64,000 nucleotides of DNA. Origin: Burkholderiales bacterium (GTDB lineage Bacteria > Pseudomonadota > Gammaproteobacteria > Burkholderiales > UBA6910). Positions 62,575 to 64,000 of this stretch are shown here, piece by piece (the first letter of the stretch is position 1; each line of letters opens with the position of its first letter). The notes below the pieces were generated by a model. It was given only the letters and a program-made list of their open reading frames with translations. It searched no databases and was not told where the DNA came from. Position numbers and translations under genes: made by a program. The stretch is from the NCBI GenBank assembly GCA_026005015.1, contig BPKG01000001.1, forward strand, positions 62,001 to 126,000, read 5' to 3'.

Positions 62575-64000
62575 ATGACAACCGCTGAAAACCTCCGGAT
62601 CCGCCGGGTGGCGGTGCTGGGCGCTGGCGTGATGGGCGCCCAGATCGCCGCCCATCTGGCCAACGCCCGGGTCGAGCCCATCCTGTTCGAGCTCGCCGCC
62701 AAGGAAGGCGATCCCAACGCCAACGTCCTCAAGGCGATCGAAGGGCTGAAAAAGCTGGACCCGAGCCCCCTGGCGCTCCCCGGCTACGCCGCTCACATCT
62801 TGCCCGCCAACTACGACCAGCACCTGGCGCTTCTGCGAGAGTGCGACCTCGTGATCGAGGCGATCTCCGAGCGCATGGACTGGAAAGCGGACCTCTACCG
62901 CAAGGTGGCGCCCCATCTCTCCGAACAGGCGATTCTCGCCACCAACACTTCGGGACTTTCCATCAACAGGCTGGCGGAGGTACTGCCCGAAGACCGGCGG
63001 CCCCGCTTCTGCGGCGTGCACTTCTTCAACCCGCCGCGCTACATGCACTTGGTGGAGCTGATCCCCGCCCAGGCGACGGCCGCGGCGATCCTGGACGCCC
63101 TCGAGGGCTTCCTGGTCACCACCCTGGGCAAGGGGGTGATCCGGGCCAAGGACACGCCCAACTTTATCGCCAACCGGGTGGGGGTGTTTTCGCTCCTCGC
63201 CACCCTCCACCACGCCGAGCGGCTGGGCCTGCGCTTCGACCTGGTGGACAAGCTCACCGGACCCCTCATCGGGCGGCCCAAGAGCGCCACCTTCCGCACG
63301 GCGGACGTGGTCGGGCTGGATACCTTCGCCCACGTGGTGCAGACCATGCGGGAGGCACTCCCCACCGATCCATGGCACCGGTACTACCAGATCCCCGGGT
63401 GGCTCCAAGGGCTGATCGACCAGGGCGCGCTCGGGCAGAAGACCAGGCGGGGAATTTACCGGAAGGTGGGCAGCGACATCCAGGTCCTGGACCTGAAGAA
63501 GAATGACTACGTGCCGGCCGATGCCGAGGCCGACCAGGAGGTGGTGGCGATCCTGAAGGGCAAGGACATGGCGGAGAAATTTGCCCGGCTGCGCGCGAGC
63601 AGCCACCCCCAGGCCCAGTTCATCTGGTCCATCTACCGGGACGCCTGGCACTACTGCGCGGTGCACCTGGCGGAGATCGCCGATAGCGCCCGGGACGTGG
63701 ACCTGGCGATCCGCTGGGGCTTCGGCTGGGACCGGGGTCCCTTCGAGATCTGGCAGGCGGCCGGCTGGGCCCAGGTGGCGAAGTGGATCGGCGAGGACAT
63801 CGCTGCCGGCAAGACCATGGCCGGCGTGCCCCTTCCCGGCTGGGCGACCGACCCGAACCGCACCGGCGTGCACGCGGCCCAGGGCTCCTATTCGCCCGGC
63901 GCCAACGCCTACCGGGGGCGCTCGACGCTTCCCGTGTACAAGCGCCAGCCGTTCCCGGAGCGGGTGATCGGCGAGGAGGTGCGCTACGGGGAGACCATCT
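62575..64000 (+). CDS. 3-hydroxyacyl-CoA dehydrogenase (FadB/FadN type), partial at right edge
   Basis: The frame is open from the ATG at 62575 to the window end, 475 codons. The NAD-binding VAVLGAGVMGAQIAAHLA opens the protein, and the catalytic His is in GVHFFNPPRYMHLVELIP. The HAD domain order at the N-terminus and the continuing length fit FadN-like proteins with a C-terminal enoyl-CoA hydratase domain outside the window. It would oxidise 3-hydroxyacyl-CoA in beta-oxidation. It starts two bases past the fadL stop. Confidence 0.93.
   Translation, partial: MTTAENLRIRRVAVLGAGVMGAQIAAHLANARVEPILFELAAKEGDPNANVLKAIEGLKKLDPSPLALPGYAAHILPANYDQHLALLRECDLVIEAISERMDWKADLYRKVAPHLSEQAILATNTSGLSINRLAEVLPEDRRPRFCGVHFFNPPRYMHLVELIPAQATAAAILDALEGFLVTTLGKGVIRAKDTPNFIANRVGVFSLLATLHHAERLGLRFDLVDKLTGPLIGRPKSATFRTADVVGLDTFAHVVQTMREALPTDPWHRYYQIPGWLQGLIDQGALGQKTRRGIYRKVGSDIQVLDLKKNDYVPADAEADQEVVAILKGKDMAEKFARLRASSHPQAQFIWSIYRDAWHYCAVHLAEIADSARDVDLAIRWGFGWDRGPFEIWQAAGWAQVAKWIGEDIAAGKTMAGVPLPGWATDPNRTGVHAAQGSYSPGANAYRGRSTLPVYKRQPFPERVIGEEVRYGETI

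Overview
The window is about 64 kb of high-GC, densely packed bacterial chromosome. Gene content points to a betaproteobacterium: groES-groEL behind a heat-shock promoter, ispD-ispF, lplT, an HPF/cold-shock fusion, DusA, a host-attachment family protein, a branched-chain (LIV-type) ABC transporter embedded in a fatty-acid degradation cluster, and paired etfBA. The genus cannot be named from sequence alone. I saw no rRNA, tRNA, CRISPR array, transposase, integrase or phage gene, so this looks like core chromosome.

Layout. 1-2.3 kb: groEL and groES on the minus strand with a consensus sigma-32 promoter. 2.3-5.3 kb: a phosphodiesterase-like enzyme, an alpha/beta hydrolase and a PLP-dependent dehydratase. 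5.3-9.9 kb: a 45-residue membrane peptide, serB and mfd (minus). 10-14.6 kb: a phosphoribosyltransferase, a membrane protein, the three-gene AmmeMemoRadiSam system (Memo, AMMECR1, radical SAM), and an HPF/cold-shock fusion. 14.8-17.8 kb: ispD-ispF-thpR as an overlapping operon, then a host-attachment protein and a methyltransferase. 18-21.4 kb: a DUF502 gene, dusA, a GGDEF gene and a macro-domain gene; three of these four are broken by single-base frameshifts. 21.4-27.5 kb: tsaB-rimI-udg (overlapping), a lemA/TPM-domain envelope trio, and an AsmA-family protein. 27.7-34.9 kb: a CbbQ/NorQ AAA+ ATPase and CbbO/NorD VWA protein pair with two unrecognised small genes and a DedA protein, then an HDAC-family amidohydrolase and an aldo/keto-reductase-like protein. 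34.9-42.2 kb: lplT, a LysR operon containing a glutamine-amidotransferase-like protein without catalytic residues, alr and radA. 42.2-64 kb: a PAS-AAA+-Fis regulator without the GAFTGA motif, followed by a long plus-strand fatty-acid region: acyl-CoA synthetase, livGFKHM, etfBA, acyl-CoA dehydrogenase, TetR regulator, fadE-like dehydrogenase, enoyl-CoA hydratase/isomerase, SDR, fadD-like ligase, thioesterase, FadL-like porin and a 3-hydroxyacyl-CoA dehydrogenase cut by the window edge.

How it works together. The right third is a nearly complete route for acyl substrates: outer-membrane entry (FadL), a possible ABC uptake route (Liv), CoA activation (two ligases), the first oxidation (two dehydrogenases passing electrons to EtfAB), hydration/isomerisation and 3-hydroxyacyl oxidation. 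The TetR gene lies behind a sigma-70-like promoter whose -10 overlaps a CAAAC-N4-GTTTG palindrome, the pattern of PsrA-type fatty-acid repressors.

Most notable: a 17-bp perfect hairpin plus a tandem heptamer translated in frame inside the udg linker; an amidotransferase-like, an AKR-like and an NtrC-like protein that each lack family-defining residues; a CbbQ/CbbO pair with no Rubisco or NO reductase in view; and four single-base frameshifts (18.5, 20.1, 21.0 and 47.7 kb), which may be assembly errors and should be checked before being called pseudogenes.
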